NCBI RefSeq assembly: GCF_000021965.1
Contig: NC_011832.1
Location: forward strand, 1,178,001-1,242,000
DNA length: 64,000 nt
Direction: 5' to 3'
Origin: Methanosphaerula palustris E1-9c
GTDB lineage: Archaea > Halobacteriota > Methanomicrobia > Methanomicrobiales > Methanospirillaceae
Within the stretch, counting starts at the first letter, position 1; every line of letters begins with the position of its first letter. The position numbers and the translations under genes are program-made. A model generated the notes under the pieces. That model was not told the origin of the DNA, did not search any database, and saw only the letters and a program-made list of their open reading frames with translations. Below, one piece after another: positions 32,866 through 46,385 of this stretch.

Positions 32866-33125
32866 AACTTATATAAGTATCAACATGCAACATAAGTATC
32901 TCGCGTTGCGAAGTCGACACGAGTGATTGTGAAGGGCGTCTTCAGACTCCGATTCGACGAATCGGGATTTGAAGTAAAGTATATATGTCCGAGCGTTCAA
33001 CATAAGTATCTCGCGTTGTAATGGAATGCGAGTGATTGTGAAGAGCGCATGTATCGTTTGCTTCAATGAATCGATTGATACTAAGGTATATATGGCTCAG
33101 CGTTCAACATAAGTATCTCGCGTTG
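32866..33125 (+). promoter_or_regulatory. Three tandem rRNA promoters
   Basis: Three repeats spaced 110 and 107 bp. Each has a TATA box (CTTATATAAG at 32868, GTATATATG at 32979, GGTATATATGG at 33085) followed about 18-20 nt later by the same 21-nt block containing CAACATAAGTATCTCGCG (32888, 32998 and 33105), where transcription would start. The units also share GAGTGATTGTGAAG. Confidence 0.8.
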
Positions 33126-33275
33126 TAACAAACAACGACCGCGAGCAAACGTCTGCATGAGAGTGCAGATAGTTTACGGTAATACCATAGAATATTACCC
33201 TCTGTGATGGAGAATCGAGTTCCCCGGCGTGTTTCGGGATCGGTTCTGACATTGATACTGGCAATGTGGAATTTT

Positions 33276-33290
33276 GTTTAGTAACTGCCA
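33276..33290 (+). other. 16S processing stem, 5' arm
   Basis: GTTTAGTAACTGCCA pairs, with G:U pairs, with TGGCAGTTGCTGAAC at 34813-34827, enclosing the 16S gene. This is the long processing helix cut by the archaeal splicing endonuclease. Confidence 0.65.
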
Positions 33291-33332
33291 ATTCCATAAA
33301 ATTTCAGATAGTATAGTGTGTATTTCAACTTA

Positions 33333-34799
<1,467 letters not shown>

Positions 34800-34861
34800 A
34801 ATGAATTTGGGATGGCAGTTGCTGAACAGAACACAAAATAGCCAGTGTCAATTAAAGCAGA

Positions 34862-34934
34862 GGGCTCATAGCTCAGTTGGAAGAGCGCCACCCTTGTGGG
34901 GTGGAGGCCATAGGTTCAAATCCTATTGAGTCCA
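34862..34934 (+). tRNA. Spacer tRNA: alanine-type body, anticodon reads UGU
   Basis: 73 nt in perfect standard numbering: acceptor GGGCTCA/TGAGTCC with G3:U70, A73, D-arm GCTC/GAGC, anticodon stem CCACC/GGTGG, loop CTTGTGG, T-arm ATAGG/CCTAT. The position between 16S and 23S and the G3:U70 plus A73 identity are those of tRNA-Ala, but bases 34-36 are TGT (Thr) instead of the expected TGC. G37 is unusual after U36. Confidence 0.85.
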
Positions 34935-35045
34935 CTTTCGATGCACCTGGAGATGTGAATCATCAGGGAAGGGCTGAAGGTTAATGACCTGACGATGCCG
35001 TGTAATGGTTTAGCACTCTGGACGTTAAATGGGTTCAACATCAAA

Positions 35046-37969
<2,924 letters not shown>

Positions 37970-38076
37970 GCAAACTTGAGTTGAACCCAGACGAAATCTG
38001 GAGTGCTAAATTATACGAAACCATTATGTTTATTGCTTATCTAAGCGATAACTGTATTGGTTTTCTTTACACGGCT

Positions 38077-38148
38077 GCCAAGGTGGCGGAGCGGCCACGC
38101 GGCTGATTGCAGATCAGCTACACTCCGGTTCAATTCCGGACCTTGGCT
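38077..38148 (+). tRNA. tRNA-Cys (GCA) in the rRNA operon
   Basis: 72 nt, acceptor GCCAAGG/CCTTGGC, U73, loop TTGCAGA (anticodon GCA, G37). Two differences from the copy at 19060-19131. Located between 23S and 5S. Confidence 0.93.
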
Positions 38149-38152
38149 TCGG

Positions 38153-38278
38153 GTAATAGCGGCCATAGCAGCTGGGACACACCTGGACCCATTCCGAACC
38201 CAGAAGTTAAGCCAGTTCACGTACTATATTGTACTGAGGTACGCGAGTCCTCGGGAACTATAATACGCTGCTATTACC
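38153..38278 (+). rRNA. 5S ribosomal RNA, copy 1
   Basis: Helix I formed by TAATAGCG... and CGCTGCTATTA ends; conserved CACCTGGACCCATTCCGAAC and AAGTTAAGCC. About 125 nt; ends approximate. Confidence 0.9.
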
Positions 38279-38392
38279 CTTCTTATGCATCGATAAAAAG
38301 TATGCTGTTTTTCGTAATTGTGATTCGTGAAGAGTTACAACGTTTCTGTTCATTCCACTATTCGTCTGATTCTCGAATGGATATTCTTACTG

Positions 38393-38425
<33 letters not shown>

Positions 38426-38428
38426 TTC

Positions 38429-38556
38429 GATACTGGCGGCCATAGCAATCGGGATACACCTGGACCCATGCCGAACCCAGTAGTTAAGCCGGTTTACGTC
38501 GTATGCTGTACTGAGGTACGCGAGTCCTCGGGAACCATACAACGCTGCCAGTATCG
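38429..38556 (+). rRNA. 5S ribosomal RNA, copy 2 (divergent)
   Basis: Complete 5S-type sequence with helix I CGATACTGGCG/CGCTGCCAGTATCG and CACCTGGACCCATGCCGAAC. It differs from copy 1 at many positions, including compensated helix I and III pairs, so it looks functional rather than decayed. Confidence 0.88.
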
Positions 38557-38696
38557 TTTCATACCAAATTGCTATTTTATCGAGTTTTTCGGGAAAGAGG
38601 ATTGGCATATGAGCCAGTCCCTGCCATTGTGATATCCACTCATTTGTAGAATAGGTTTTTTTAGAGGGGATATTTTTCATACCTAATAGTAATTCA

Positions 38697-39143
38697 TTAA
38701 GTTTCGGTGATTGGATTATTTTTTACCACAAGCACTTTACTGGTTGCCGATCGAATCACCGTTTCAGCTACACTTCCTAGGAGGAGTCGTTTGATACCGG
38801 TTTTTCCCTGTGTTCCTATTACGATAAGATCGATACTGTTCTCTGCTGCAAACTCCACGATCTCGGTTGCAGGTCTACCTTCAAGGATCTTAGTCTCTAA
38901 CGCAAGGTCTCCACCCAGTTTTCTTACTCGATCGAGAACCGTATTTGCTTCGTTCTGGAGCAGCAGGTATGTATCCCTCATCCCAACATCTGCTGGTAAT
39001 GACTCGAATGTCCGCATATCGATCACGTATACAACGTATACATTCGAACCACAGGCCTGAGCTATCTCAATTCCCGTTTCTACAGCTGTCTGGTTGTTCT
39101 CTGATCCATCAGTTGCTATCAGTATCTTTTTGAATAATGTCAT
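38697..39143 (-). CDS. Universal stress protein, UspA family
   Basis: 148 aa single Usp domain: KKILIATDGSENNQTAVE at the start and the ATP-binding motif GTQGKTGIKRLLLGSVAE near 118 (G-2x-G-9x-G-S), which marks the ATP-binding subclass. Monocistronic, convergent to the rRNA operon. Role in stress survival is generic for the family. Confidence 0.93.
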   Translation of the reverse strand: MTLFKKILIATDGSENNQTAVETGIEIAQACGSNVYVVYVIDMRTFESLPADVGMRDTYLLLQNEANTVLDRVRKLGGDLALETKILEGRPATEIVEFAAENSIDLIVIGTQGKTGIKRLLLGSVAETVIRSATSKVLVVKNNPITET

Positions 39144-39354
39144 GATCTCATCGCTGCCGAACGTTTGATATACTAATCAATCTGTCTGTTGACTACTTAT
39201 TTTCAATCAATTCTTATTGTTCCTCACTCTTGAGTTTTTCTATAGATCATCTTTGCTCAATATGATTATATCGAAAGGGTGGATGGTTTAAATTGGAACA
39301 TTGATGGTGGGATCCCACACAAATTCGTGAGGTTCTCGTATTTGTATTAATGAA

Positions 39355-40174
39355 TTACGACACCGTGCTCCATGCAGGATCTTGAATTGGTACCTGGATC
39401 TCAGTCAACAGTTCCTCTTCAGAGGCTGTTGCCGGATCGTTCAGATAGATTGCACGTCCCGGCTCGGCGGTGACGAAATTTTTTTCATCTGCATACGTGT
39501 AGATCCGTGTCCTGGCGTCATTGATTGCTGGGTAAGGTCCCTTGTAGATCAGAGAGAGGAATGTTCCGCCAGGCAGGTTCTTTATCTCAATTGAGGGATC
39601 ATTCACAACAACGCGTCCGGTAACAGGGATGGCACATTCAATATCAGCATCTTTCTCCCTGTAATCACCGTCATGGAACAGCGTCATCACCGGTCCGGTG
39701 ATCTTTACCCCTGCATTCTGGTTCTCCTGAGTGGATAACTGGGTATGGAGTCCGTTTATCAGATTTGAGATCGTTTCAGCGTAACTTCCTTTACGACCGG
39801 TTCAGACATTGACATATACATCATCTCCAGTGAAGCGTCTGTCTCTTCAAGGATCGCTTCAATTTGCTGCAACCTCTGGACTTCAGACCTGATCTCCCGC
39901 CGGCGTTCCTCAAAAAGAGTTTTGATCAGGGAGATATCATTTTGTTCCTTCGCTGAAAGAATCAGATCAATCTCATAAGTGGGAACCCGATCCCACAGAG
40001 GGTCTTGATCGAGACTCCCCGGATGATCTGGGCGCGGGTATAATATCGGTAACCCGTACAGTGATCCCGTGTCTCTGGAACGAGCAACCCCCGTTCGTCA
40101 TAGAGCCGAAGCGCTTTCTGTGAGAGTCTGGTGATCAGAGAGAACTTTCCGATGGTGATCTGGTCGAGAGCCAT
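39355..40174 (-). pseudogene. MerR-family regulator with GyrI-like domain, frameshifted
   Basis: Reading from 40174 the MerR HTH is clear (ITIGKFSLITRLSQKALRLYDERGLL, TGYRYYTRAQI), then stops at 39962. The next frame continues the coiled-coil linker (EIDLILSAKEQNDISLIKTL, RRREIRSEVQRLQQIEAIL), and a third frame gives the GyrI-like ligand domain (YAETISNLINGLHTQL, MMTLFHDGDYREKDAD). At least two shifts, near 39970 and 39785, break a gene of about 270 codons. It is divergent to the flavoprotein at 40346, probably its former target. Confidence 0.8.
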
Positions 40175-40345
40175 TGTTACAGTAATCTATGACGCAGGAA
40201 GCGATATAGGATGTTGGAGTCTGCCGTAGGGTAAGGTTGAGGGATTCCCCCTATCTTGAGAAACGGTTTTTATAGGTGTGTTGCCTACAGGAGCATCGGC
40301 TGATCACCCCCGTCGACCGGAGGGGAAGCCGTGGAGATGGGATCT

Positions 40346-41017
40346 ATGAAAATTATTGGAATAAATGGAAGCCCCAGGAAGGAAGCGAGTAACACCAGAA
40401 AACTGGTTAGATCAGTCCTTGACGGAGCAGCAGAGCAGGGAGCTGAGACCGAGCTGATCGATATCGCTGACCAGATGATTACCTTCTGTTCTGGGTGCCT
40501 GACCTGTTACACAACTGGCTCGTGTATATTTGATGATGATGCCCAGGAGATCTTCGCTCTGATGCAGGAGGCTGATGGAATCGTGCTCGGCTCGCCGGTG
40601 TACATCCTTTCGATCACCGGCCAGTTGAAGCAGTTGCTCGATCGGCTCACGGATGCGATCCACTGTCAGATGCTCAGTGGAAAGTATGGGTGCTCAGTGG
40701 TGACGACTGGGGGCAGTTCAGATCAGGAGGTGCTTGTATATCTGAATCGTACATTGAACCTATTCGGAGTTACAGTGGTCGGCGGTGAGCGGGTAGCGAT
40801 GGCATCGGGGCCTGAAGCCTTCCATGAAGCTATCACTGATTCTCGCATTCTCGGCAGAAACCTGGCCGAAGCGATCGCAACGAAGCGGCGCTACCCTGAA
40901 CAGGAAGCGGTTCTGACTTCATTACAGAAACTCTTCTCCCAGTATGCAGAGGTGGCAAAGGAGATCTACCCTCATCAGTATGACTTCTGGCAGGCGAAGG
41001 GTGAGACCCACAGGTGA
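40346..41017 (+). CDS. Iron-sulfur flavoprotein (Isf-like)
   Basis: 223 aa from the third in-frame start (MKIIGINGSPRKE; GTG 40331 and ATG 40337 are alternatives). FMN-binding flavodoxin-like fold with GSPRKEASNTRKL and the compact cluster motif CSGCLTCYTTGSC (CX2CX2CX5C) at about 49-61, the hallmark of archaeal Isf proteins that pass electrons from ferredoxin to oxidants such as O2 or peroxide. A TATA-like TTTTTATAGG lies about 70 nt upstream. Confidence 0.9.
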   Translation: MKIIGINGSPRKEASNTRKLVRSVLDGAAEQGAETELIDIADQMITFCSGCLTCYTTGSCIFDDDAQEIFALMQEADGIVLGSPVYILSITGQLKQLLDRLTDAIHCQMLSGKYGCSVVTTGGSSDQEVLVYLNRTLNLFGVTVVGGERVAMASGPEAFHEAITDSRILGRNLAEAIATKRRYPEQEAVLTSLQKLFSQYAEVAKEIYPHQYDFWQAKGETHR

Positions 41018-41063
41018 AAGAGCGCGGTCCCATAATATACTGTGAGTGAACTGGTCGATCCCT

Positions 41064-43037
41064 CTACAGAAGCAGGATCCCCTGTATCTTCTGTTCTGGT
41101 TTGATGGCCGGCAGCAGTTCGCTCCAGGCCTTTTCAAGAAGGCTGATATAGTAGGCATGATCCATCTCTCTAGCCTCCCAGACCGGATCTGCCAGACCTT
41201 TTTTTGCATCTCTGACCACATACTGAAGCGTCATTCCAGGTGCAACCTGGACGCCGGCCCGGCGATACCCGGCGACGGCCCCTGCTTCAGGGCACCGGCG
41301 TGAATAGGTGACGGTACTGATCCGTCGGGAGATGAGGAGATCGGCTATCTTCGTATGAGCTAGCCCGGAACGGTACTGTTCATACACCCCCTCAGCTTCC
41401 CCTGTGAGTGCCTGCAGGTCCAGAACAGACCTGGCTTTCTTCATTACGCCGAGCACGGCCTGCTGCATCTGTGCTACATACCGTGGACAGTCGCCGCGCC
41501 GCATCATAATTCCCCTGACCTTCACCGATCCATCGTCCAGTCTCCCATAATATCGGTTGTAGGCCCCCGAACCGTCCTTTTGCTGGAGAAAGACCAGCCA
41601 GTCGTACGTCTCCACCTCGGTCCGAAATCCGGTTTCCTCCTCGACAGCCAGCTTCAGAGCTCTGATCGGTTCGCCCTGCACCCAGAGGCAGTCGACGATT
41701 CCGTGCAGCACGGTGAATCCTAACTGTTCAGCGATCGCTTTGGTCTCGATCAATACCTCCCTGGATATCCCGGTGATCCGTTCATGGACATCGACCCTCC
41801 CGAATTTCGCATTTCTGTACCCCGTGTATCCAAAGCAGGTGACCAGCATCCACTTCAGCATTGCGTCGACCCCGGTCACCGTGGGATCGCACCTCTTCTG
41901 TTCTTTGGTTGCAATCCGCATTGAGAGGAGTGGATCCAGCACCGTGGCGAGAAAGCCCTGTAACTCTGGATGTTCAACCGTCTCCGGGGAGAGGTTGTGT
42001 TTGACGATGATCGCAGGGTACAGCGAGGTGAAGTCGATCTGATAGGTCCGTCCATAAACCCCCGGTTCCGGCTGAAACATCATTCCCCCCCGATCAACAG
42101 CTCGAAGTGACCCCATGGACTTCACCCGATCAGCATCGGTCTTCTGCCAGGGGACTGCGATTCCGCGGGTGAGGGCTTCGTAGACCTCATAGGTGGAGAT
42201 CAGCGTGCCGGGTGTACAGCGGGCCGTCCTGTTCGGCGGGAGGCCGGTGAGCCGGGCTGCGATCAATATCCCTTCGAGCCCGGCTTCTTTATAGATGAAC
42301 GACTGAGCGGTATCGATCAGTACCCGCCCTTCAGGGAGCATCGCTTTTGGCCTGTGGTACATCCTGCCGTACGACCAGTACGACCGGGAGTCAAGGGTTG
42401 CAAATCGTTCTGTTCGAGAGATCGTCTGCCTGATCCCATGCCTTCCAGCAGCGGCGATCACTCGCTCCATCCAGATGTCGGCATTTGGAAAGAGAAGCAG
42501 GTCCGGGTCGACGGCCTCGATCAGCCCGAAGAGATCGGCGAGCACGGTCTGCTCGTCCCCGCTGAACCGGGATCTCTGGTGATCGCAGATGACCGTGCAA
42601 TCGGTGATCGCCCTCTTTTGCAGGGGATCGCCTTTGATTGCGATCTCCATCGTCACCAGGTCCTGGTCGACAGTGGCTGAGAACCGGTCGATTCCTCTCC
42701 CTCTACAGGGAGAATGGCGGTGCTCGGCGAGGTACCGGAGATCCCGCCGGAGATCGACGTTGAAGAGACGGGCGGAATACTGTGTCTGTACTGCGATCAT
42801 CTCTGCTACAGATACGCCGGCATTGATCTGAAAACCTTTGAGGGGGCCGTAGATGGTCTGGATAGTCACCTCGCTGACAGGAAAGGTTTCGGTCAGCCCG
42901 TCAACCATCTCCCAGTGCGATGGCAGATCTGGCAGGTTAAAGAGGAATGATGAGGGTGCCCTGACTCGTTCGATCGCGCCACCAGGTCCCCAGAGGACCA
43001 CCTCGTCCTTTCGGAGACTGCTATCGAGGATCCACAT
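41064..43037 (-). CDS. Degenerate family B DNA polymerase (PolB2-like)
   Basis: 657 aa, shorter than replicative PolB (about 780). Motif A is intact (QIDFTSLYPAIIVKHN). Motif B keeps the Lys (LKWMLVTCFGYTGY), but the usual NSxYG is lost. Motif C, normally GDTDS, reads GIVDCLWV: the second Asp survives, the first is Ile. The exonuclease motifs are largely gone. This matches the inactivated-looking PolB2 group of archaea; members in Sulfolobales have been linked to damage tolerance. It is the last gene of a four-gene operon; its ATG shares one base with the TAA of the gene before (TAATG). Residual polymerase activity cannot be excluded because both main metal-binding Asp positions are still Asp. 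Confidence 0.85.
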   Translation of the reverse strand: MWILDSSLRKDEVVLWGPGGAIERVRAPSSFLFNLPDLPSHWEMVDGLTETFPVSEVTIQTIYGPLKGFQINAGVSVAEMIAVQTQYSARLFNVDLRRDLRYLAEHRHSPCRGRGIDRFSATVDQDLVTMEIAIKGDPLQKRAITDCTVICDHQRSRFSGDEQTVLADLFGLIEAVDPDLLLFPNADIWMERVIAAAGRHGIRQTISRTERFATLDSRSYWSYGRMYHRPKAMLPEGRVLIDTAQSFIYKEAGLEGILIAARLTGLPPNRTARCTPGTLISTYEVYEALTRGIAVPWQKTDADRVKSMGSLRAVDRGGMMFQPEPGVYGRTYQIDFTSLYPAIIVKHNLSPETVEHPELQGFLATVLDPLLSMRIATKEQKRCDPTVTGVDAMLKWMLVTCFGYTGYRNAKFGRVDVHERITGISREVLIETKAIAEQLGFTVLHGIVDCLWVQGEPIRALKLAVEEETGFRTEVETYDWLVFLQQKDGSGAYNRYYGRLDDGSVKVRGIMMRRGDCPRYVAQMQQAVLGVMKKARSVLDLQALTGEAEGVYEQYRSGLAHTKIADLLISRRISTVTYSRRCPEAGAVAGYRRAGVQVAPGMTLQYVVRDAKKGLADPVWEAREMDHAYYISLLEKAWSELLPAIKPEQKIQGILLL

Positions 43038-43264
43038 TATCTATCCAATTCAGTGTGAACCAGTCCGATCAGCGCCGATATCACCGCCGCCTCGAGTGGG
43101 TCGTCGAATGCGTAGAATCCTTCACTGGCGTACTGCTTCGCCATCTTTCCAAGGTAGTCTGCCGCAATCTGGTCCTGCTCCCGCATCAACACTCCGCACT
43201 GTTGCCAGTTCCTGGCGATCCGCTGCACTGCCATCCTCGGACTCAGAAAGACCCGGCCCATCAC
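43037..43264 (-). CDS. Small protein of the PolB2 operon, paralog A
   Basis: 75 aa helical protein. It shares FDDPLEAAVISALIGLVHTE at its C-terminus with paralog B (43784-43999), so the two small genes come from one family. The start overlaps the RecA-like gene's stop by 4 nt. Function unknown; likely a subunit or adaptor of the PolB2/RecA-like complex. Confidence 0.75.
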   Translation of the reverse strand: MMGRVFLSPRMAVQRIARNWQQCGVLMREQDQIAADYLGKMAKQYASEGFYAFDDPLEAAVISALIGLVHTELDR

Positions 43265-43794
43265 CAGCCCCCGGCCAGCGTCCGCTGGGCCTGCACCCGC
43301 TGCGGGCCAGGCTGTGCCCTACCCTGACCGGATTCTGCCTCGTCGGGCAGATCGGCGTAGACCACCACACAGTCCGCATAGCGTGCAATCGTGGTCATAA
43401 TTCTGTCGAAACGGAGGGTGGTGAGGGTCACCAGTGCGGATGAGCGTTCGGCCAGGTCATGGAGTGCCTGGCCGATCTCTTCGATCAACAGCCGCTGATC
43501 GTCGTCGAGTGCGGCGAACATCTCCTCATCATACTCGACCAGCACGACCGTGGCCGAGACCTCCCGGATCACCTGCAGTAACTGGTGGGCAGTACAACTG
43601 CTCTGCACCTCAACACCCCCTATACCCCGTGGAAGCCTGTACAGAATCCGGGAGGTCGTCCCGTACAGATAGAGGGTGAGGAACCGGGTGGATGCGGCCA
43701 TGATCAACAACTGCAGTTGGATCTGTGGTGGCCCTGCGATGATCGTGAACCGCCCTGATGCCAATTCGATCCCGGGTTGGAGATCAAGCCGCAT
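43261..43794 (-). CDS. RecA/RadA-like protein lacking the Walker A motif
   Basis: 177 aa. The fold pattern of RadB/KaiC-type ATPases is visible: GIELASGRFTIIAGPPQIQLQ in the place of Walker A, then a Walker-B-like VVLVEYDEE and a final VTLTTLRFDRIMTTIARYAD strand. The P-loop GxxGxGK(T/S) is missing (AGPPQIQLQ), so ATP hydrolysis is unlikely. A Gln/Arg-rich tail (QGRAQPGPQRVQAQR) follows. It overlaps both small genes and is co-translated with PolB2. The design recalls bacterial ImuA, an inactive RecA-like partner of an inactive polymerase; the parallel is inference. Confidence 0.7.
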   Translation of the reverse strand: MRLDLQPGIELASGRFTIIAGPPQIQLQLLIMAASTRFLTLYLYGTTSRILYRLPRGIGGVEVQSSCTAHQLLQVIREVSATVVLVEYDEEMFAALDDDQRLLIEEIGQALHDLAERSSALVTLTTLRFDRIMTTIARYADCVVVYADLPDEAESGQGRAQPGPQRVQAQRTLAGGW

Positions 43795-43999
43795 TCTTCT
43801 CCCCCTGCTTGATCAGGCAGATCAGGACGGCCACGAACGCTGCCTCAAGGGGATCGTCGAACGCCTGGAACGTGACCTGAGCATGCGTTTCGAGCATCTG
43901 GATCAACCGGTCCATCGCCGGCTGATCCTCTGCCTTCAGTGCCCGCTGCATCCGTCTCCATCGCTGTAGAAGTGCAGGGTACTCGGCACGTGCACTCAC
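43784..43999 (-). CDS. Small protein of the PolB2 operon, paralog B
   Basis: 71 aa helical protein, first gene of the operon, overlapping the RecA-like gene by 11 nt. The C-terminal FDDPLEAAFVAVLICLIKQGE matches paralog A. The N-terminal half is basic (LLQRWRRMQRALK). Confidence 0.7.
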   Translation of the reverse strand: MSARAEYPALLQRWRRMQRALKAEDQPAMDRLIQMLETHAQVTFQAFDDPLEAAFVAVLICLIKQGEKNAA

Positions 44000-44477
44000 G
44001 GTCCCATCTCCCTGTCTGCTGGCAAACCATTATCCTCATCAAAGGACGAGATATGTACGGATCCCTTCCGTATTCCGTTTCGAACCCGTGAATAGGCGGA
44101 GGGACCCCATTTCTTTCTCTGTTGCATACAACTCACTCCACGCAGATCACCTCGATCCCGAGGCAGAGGTGGTTCTTTAACGTATGGGCATCTCTCTATT
44201 TGAGGGGTCAACCATGCGGGGTGAAAGTGATATCCGGGCTTATTTTACCACACCCTGCTCTTATCGGAGAGAATCAAGATCTATAAAAATGATTATATAG
44301 TATCAGGCGCTGTAGAAGATATCAGCGTGTTCTGTGGGTTTTTTGGAAGACAAATCTCCCATTGACGTCGAAGTCACTGGCTGCATGGAGAACTGTTTGA
44401 TGCAACTCCATCTGGTGACACTCCTGAATGTTCAGTGTCATCTCTGGTTGATCCCGGTCACACGTGGAGGAATGGAA
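44000..44477. other. Intergenic before the PolB2 operon and the flavin reductase
   Basis: About 480 bases between divergent units; it must hold the promoter of the PolB2 operon. No palindrome or damage-box-like repeat was recognised by eye. A short minus frame at 43996-44211 is not supported. Confidence 0.4.
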
Positions 44478-45038
44478 ATGGGAAAGATATCGCTTGGTAC
44501 CAACATGTACCTGTACCCAATGTCGATCAATCTGATCGGTACTAAGATCGGAGAGAAAGTGAACTTCATGGCCGTTGGCTTTGTCTCTCGTCTTGATATG
44601 AGCCGGCCACTCATCGGGGTGAGTATTAATCGGGAGCATGAGACCTATCATACCATCATGAAGACACAGGAGTTCAGTATCAATGTACCTTCCGCTGATC
44701 TGGTTGAACGGGTCGACTACTGTGGCCTGGTCTCTGGGAAAGACGTCGATAAAACCCCAATATTCGATATCTTCTATGGTATATTACCAAATGCGCCGAT
44801 GATCCAGGACTGCCCTGTCTCATTTGAGTGCAAGGTAGTCAACACTCTGGATTTTGGTTTGAATACACTGGTGATTGGTGAGATCGTGGCTTCATATGCA
44901 GATGAGCAGTCACTGACCGATGGTCATCCTGACGTGACAAAGTTCAAACCTATCCTTCTGACCATGCCTGACAACCGCTACTGGACCATCGGTGAATCCC
45001 TGGGTGATGCCTGGAAGATCGGTAAAACAATGATCTGA
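44478..45038 (+). CDS. Flavin reductase-like protein (DIM6/NTAB family)
   Basis: 186 aa from the ATG at 44478, where GTGGAGGA lies 6 nt upstream; earlier ATGs give an unrelated N-terminus. FMN-binding split-barrel fold: YPMSINLIGTKIGEKVNFMAVGF, GVSINREHETYHTI and EFSINVPSADLVERVDYCG. Such proteins reduce or bind flavins. Monocistronic. Confidence 0.88.
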   Translation: MGKISLGTNMYLYPMSINLIGTKIGEKVNFMAVGFVSRLDMSRPLIGVSINREHETYHTIMKTQEFSINVPSADLVERVDYCGLVSGKDVDKTPIFDIFYGILPNAPMIQDCPVSFECKVVNTLDFGLNTLVIGEIVASYADEQSLTDGHPDVTKFKPILLTMPDNRYWTIGESLGDAWKIGKTMI

Positions 45039-45414
45039 ACTGTATCTAATTTTTGGAGGGTGATACAGACTGGTCGCTGGCCGGGCCTGTGCTGCTCGGT
45101 GTCAATTAGTGGTTCGTTTGTCGACGCGCTCGGGTACTTAACGGACCTTGCACCGTGCTGGGCTTCCGGATATTCGATGATATCAGGAGATGTTTCCCTG
45201 CTATCTATTGAATGCGTGAACATGGTTCAACTGGCATTCAGTTCCTGGTCCTTGTCAATTGATTTCAGAAATATTTACAAAGAAACTCGAAATCACTACA
45301 ACTATCTCTCGTTGGAGTGACAGCCTTTACTCCACACGGGCAGTGAAGTACGACCGCCGCTTCGAAACGAAGCAGCCATGAGGAATTAATGCACTTCATC
45401 TCATCAGATAGGGG
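45039..45414. other. Intergenic, nothing recognised
   Basis: About 375 bases. A plus-strand frame at 45060-45320 lacks a start signal and family and is not called. Confidence 0.4.
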
Positions 45415-46385
45415 GTGCTTGTGCACTCCTGTACTGGTGGCTACGTTGCTGCTCTGGCGCTTTGCCTGTTCACCGTCGGCGTACAGGCTATAACCGGCCC
45501 GTTGGACATGAACGAGATCGATCCCGGCTGGGGCTGCCGATCTTTCGATGCTCACGGACACGAACGTGACACAAGGGACGCCGACGCCCACCCAGGTCTC
45601 TTATGCAGATGCATACCCGAGGCCGAATTTCACCGCCGACAGGACGAACGGCACGGCGCCGTTGACCATTCGCTTCACCAATGAATCGTCGGAGTGGGCC
45701 TATAACTGGCGTTGGACCTTTGGGGACGGCGGGTCCTCACGCGAGCAGAACCCCGTTCACACGTTCCAAAATCCCGGCGCCTATCCAGTCATCCTCTCCA
45801 TCGACGAGCATGACCACTGGAGTGGCGGCACCTTCGTCCACTTCTGGAACTTACCCGATCACGAAGACGGTGCTGGTGATCGTTAACAGCACCGAACCAG
45901 TCGTCACGCATACGGTGCCCGGTCGGGATCGAGGCCGAGGACTACGACACGACAACGGTGGTGAAGGTGTCGCGTACCACGACACCACGCCGGGCAATAC
46001 TGGAGGTGCCTATCGGCAGGACGACGTTGACATCGAGACTGCTGGCGGCATCACGAATGTCGGATGGATCCGCAACGGTGAAAACCTGACCTACACGGTG
46101 AATGTCCAGTCAGCTGGTTATTACAACATGACGGCTCGGGTGGCGAGCCCTACCGGCGGACGGTTGGTCGAGCTCTCCATTGATATGCTCTCCATCGTGG
46201 ACTTTTCGTCGATGAGCGTGAATATCCCGGACACCGGGTCGTATACGATGGTGATCGCCTGACCACCTCTTCAGACTCCGCGGACGTCGTCTGGTATCCA
46301 TCAGTCGGAGAGGATCTCGCAAGGCGTCCTTTCCCTGTCCGCTGCAAACCTGGTGGAATTCTATCAAACGGGCACTCTCATCTAG
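45415..46385 (+). pseudogene. Decayed secreted PKD-CBM6 protein
   Basis: Pieces of one secreted protein in three frames: a signal peptide (VAALALCLFTVGVQA), a PKD domain (PRPNFTADRTNGTAPLTIRF, WRWTFGDGG, PVHTFQNPGAYPVIL) and a CBM6-like carbohydrate-binding domain (IEAEDYD, GGEGVAYHDTTPGN, DDVDIETAGGITNVGW, NLVEFYQTG). Frameshifts fall near 45500-45550, 45870-45960 and 46255. Once a cell-surface or secreted adhesin; broken now. Confidence 0.8.

Noticed and set aside
45060-45320. 86-codon plus-strand frame after the flavin reductase
   Set aside because: No start signal and no family pattern.
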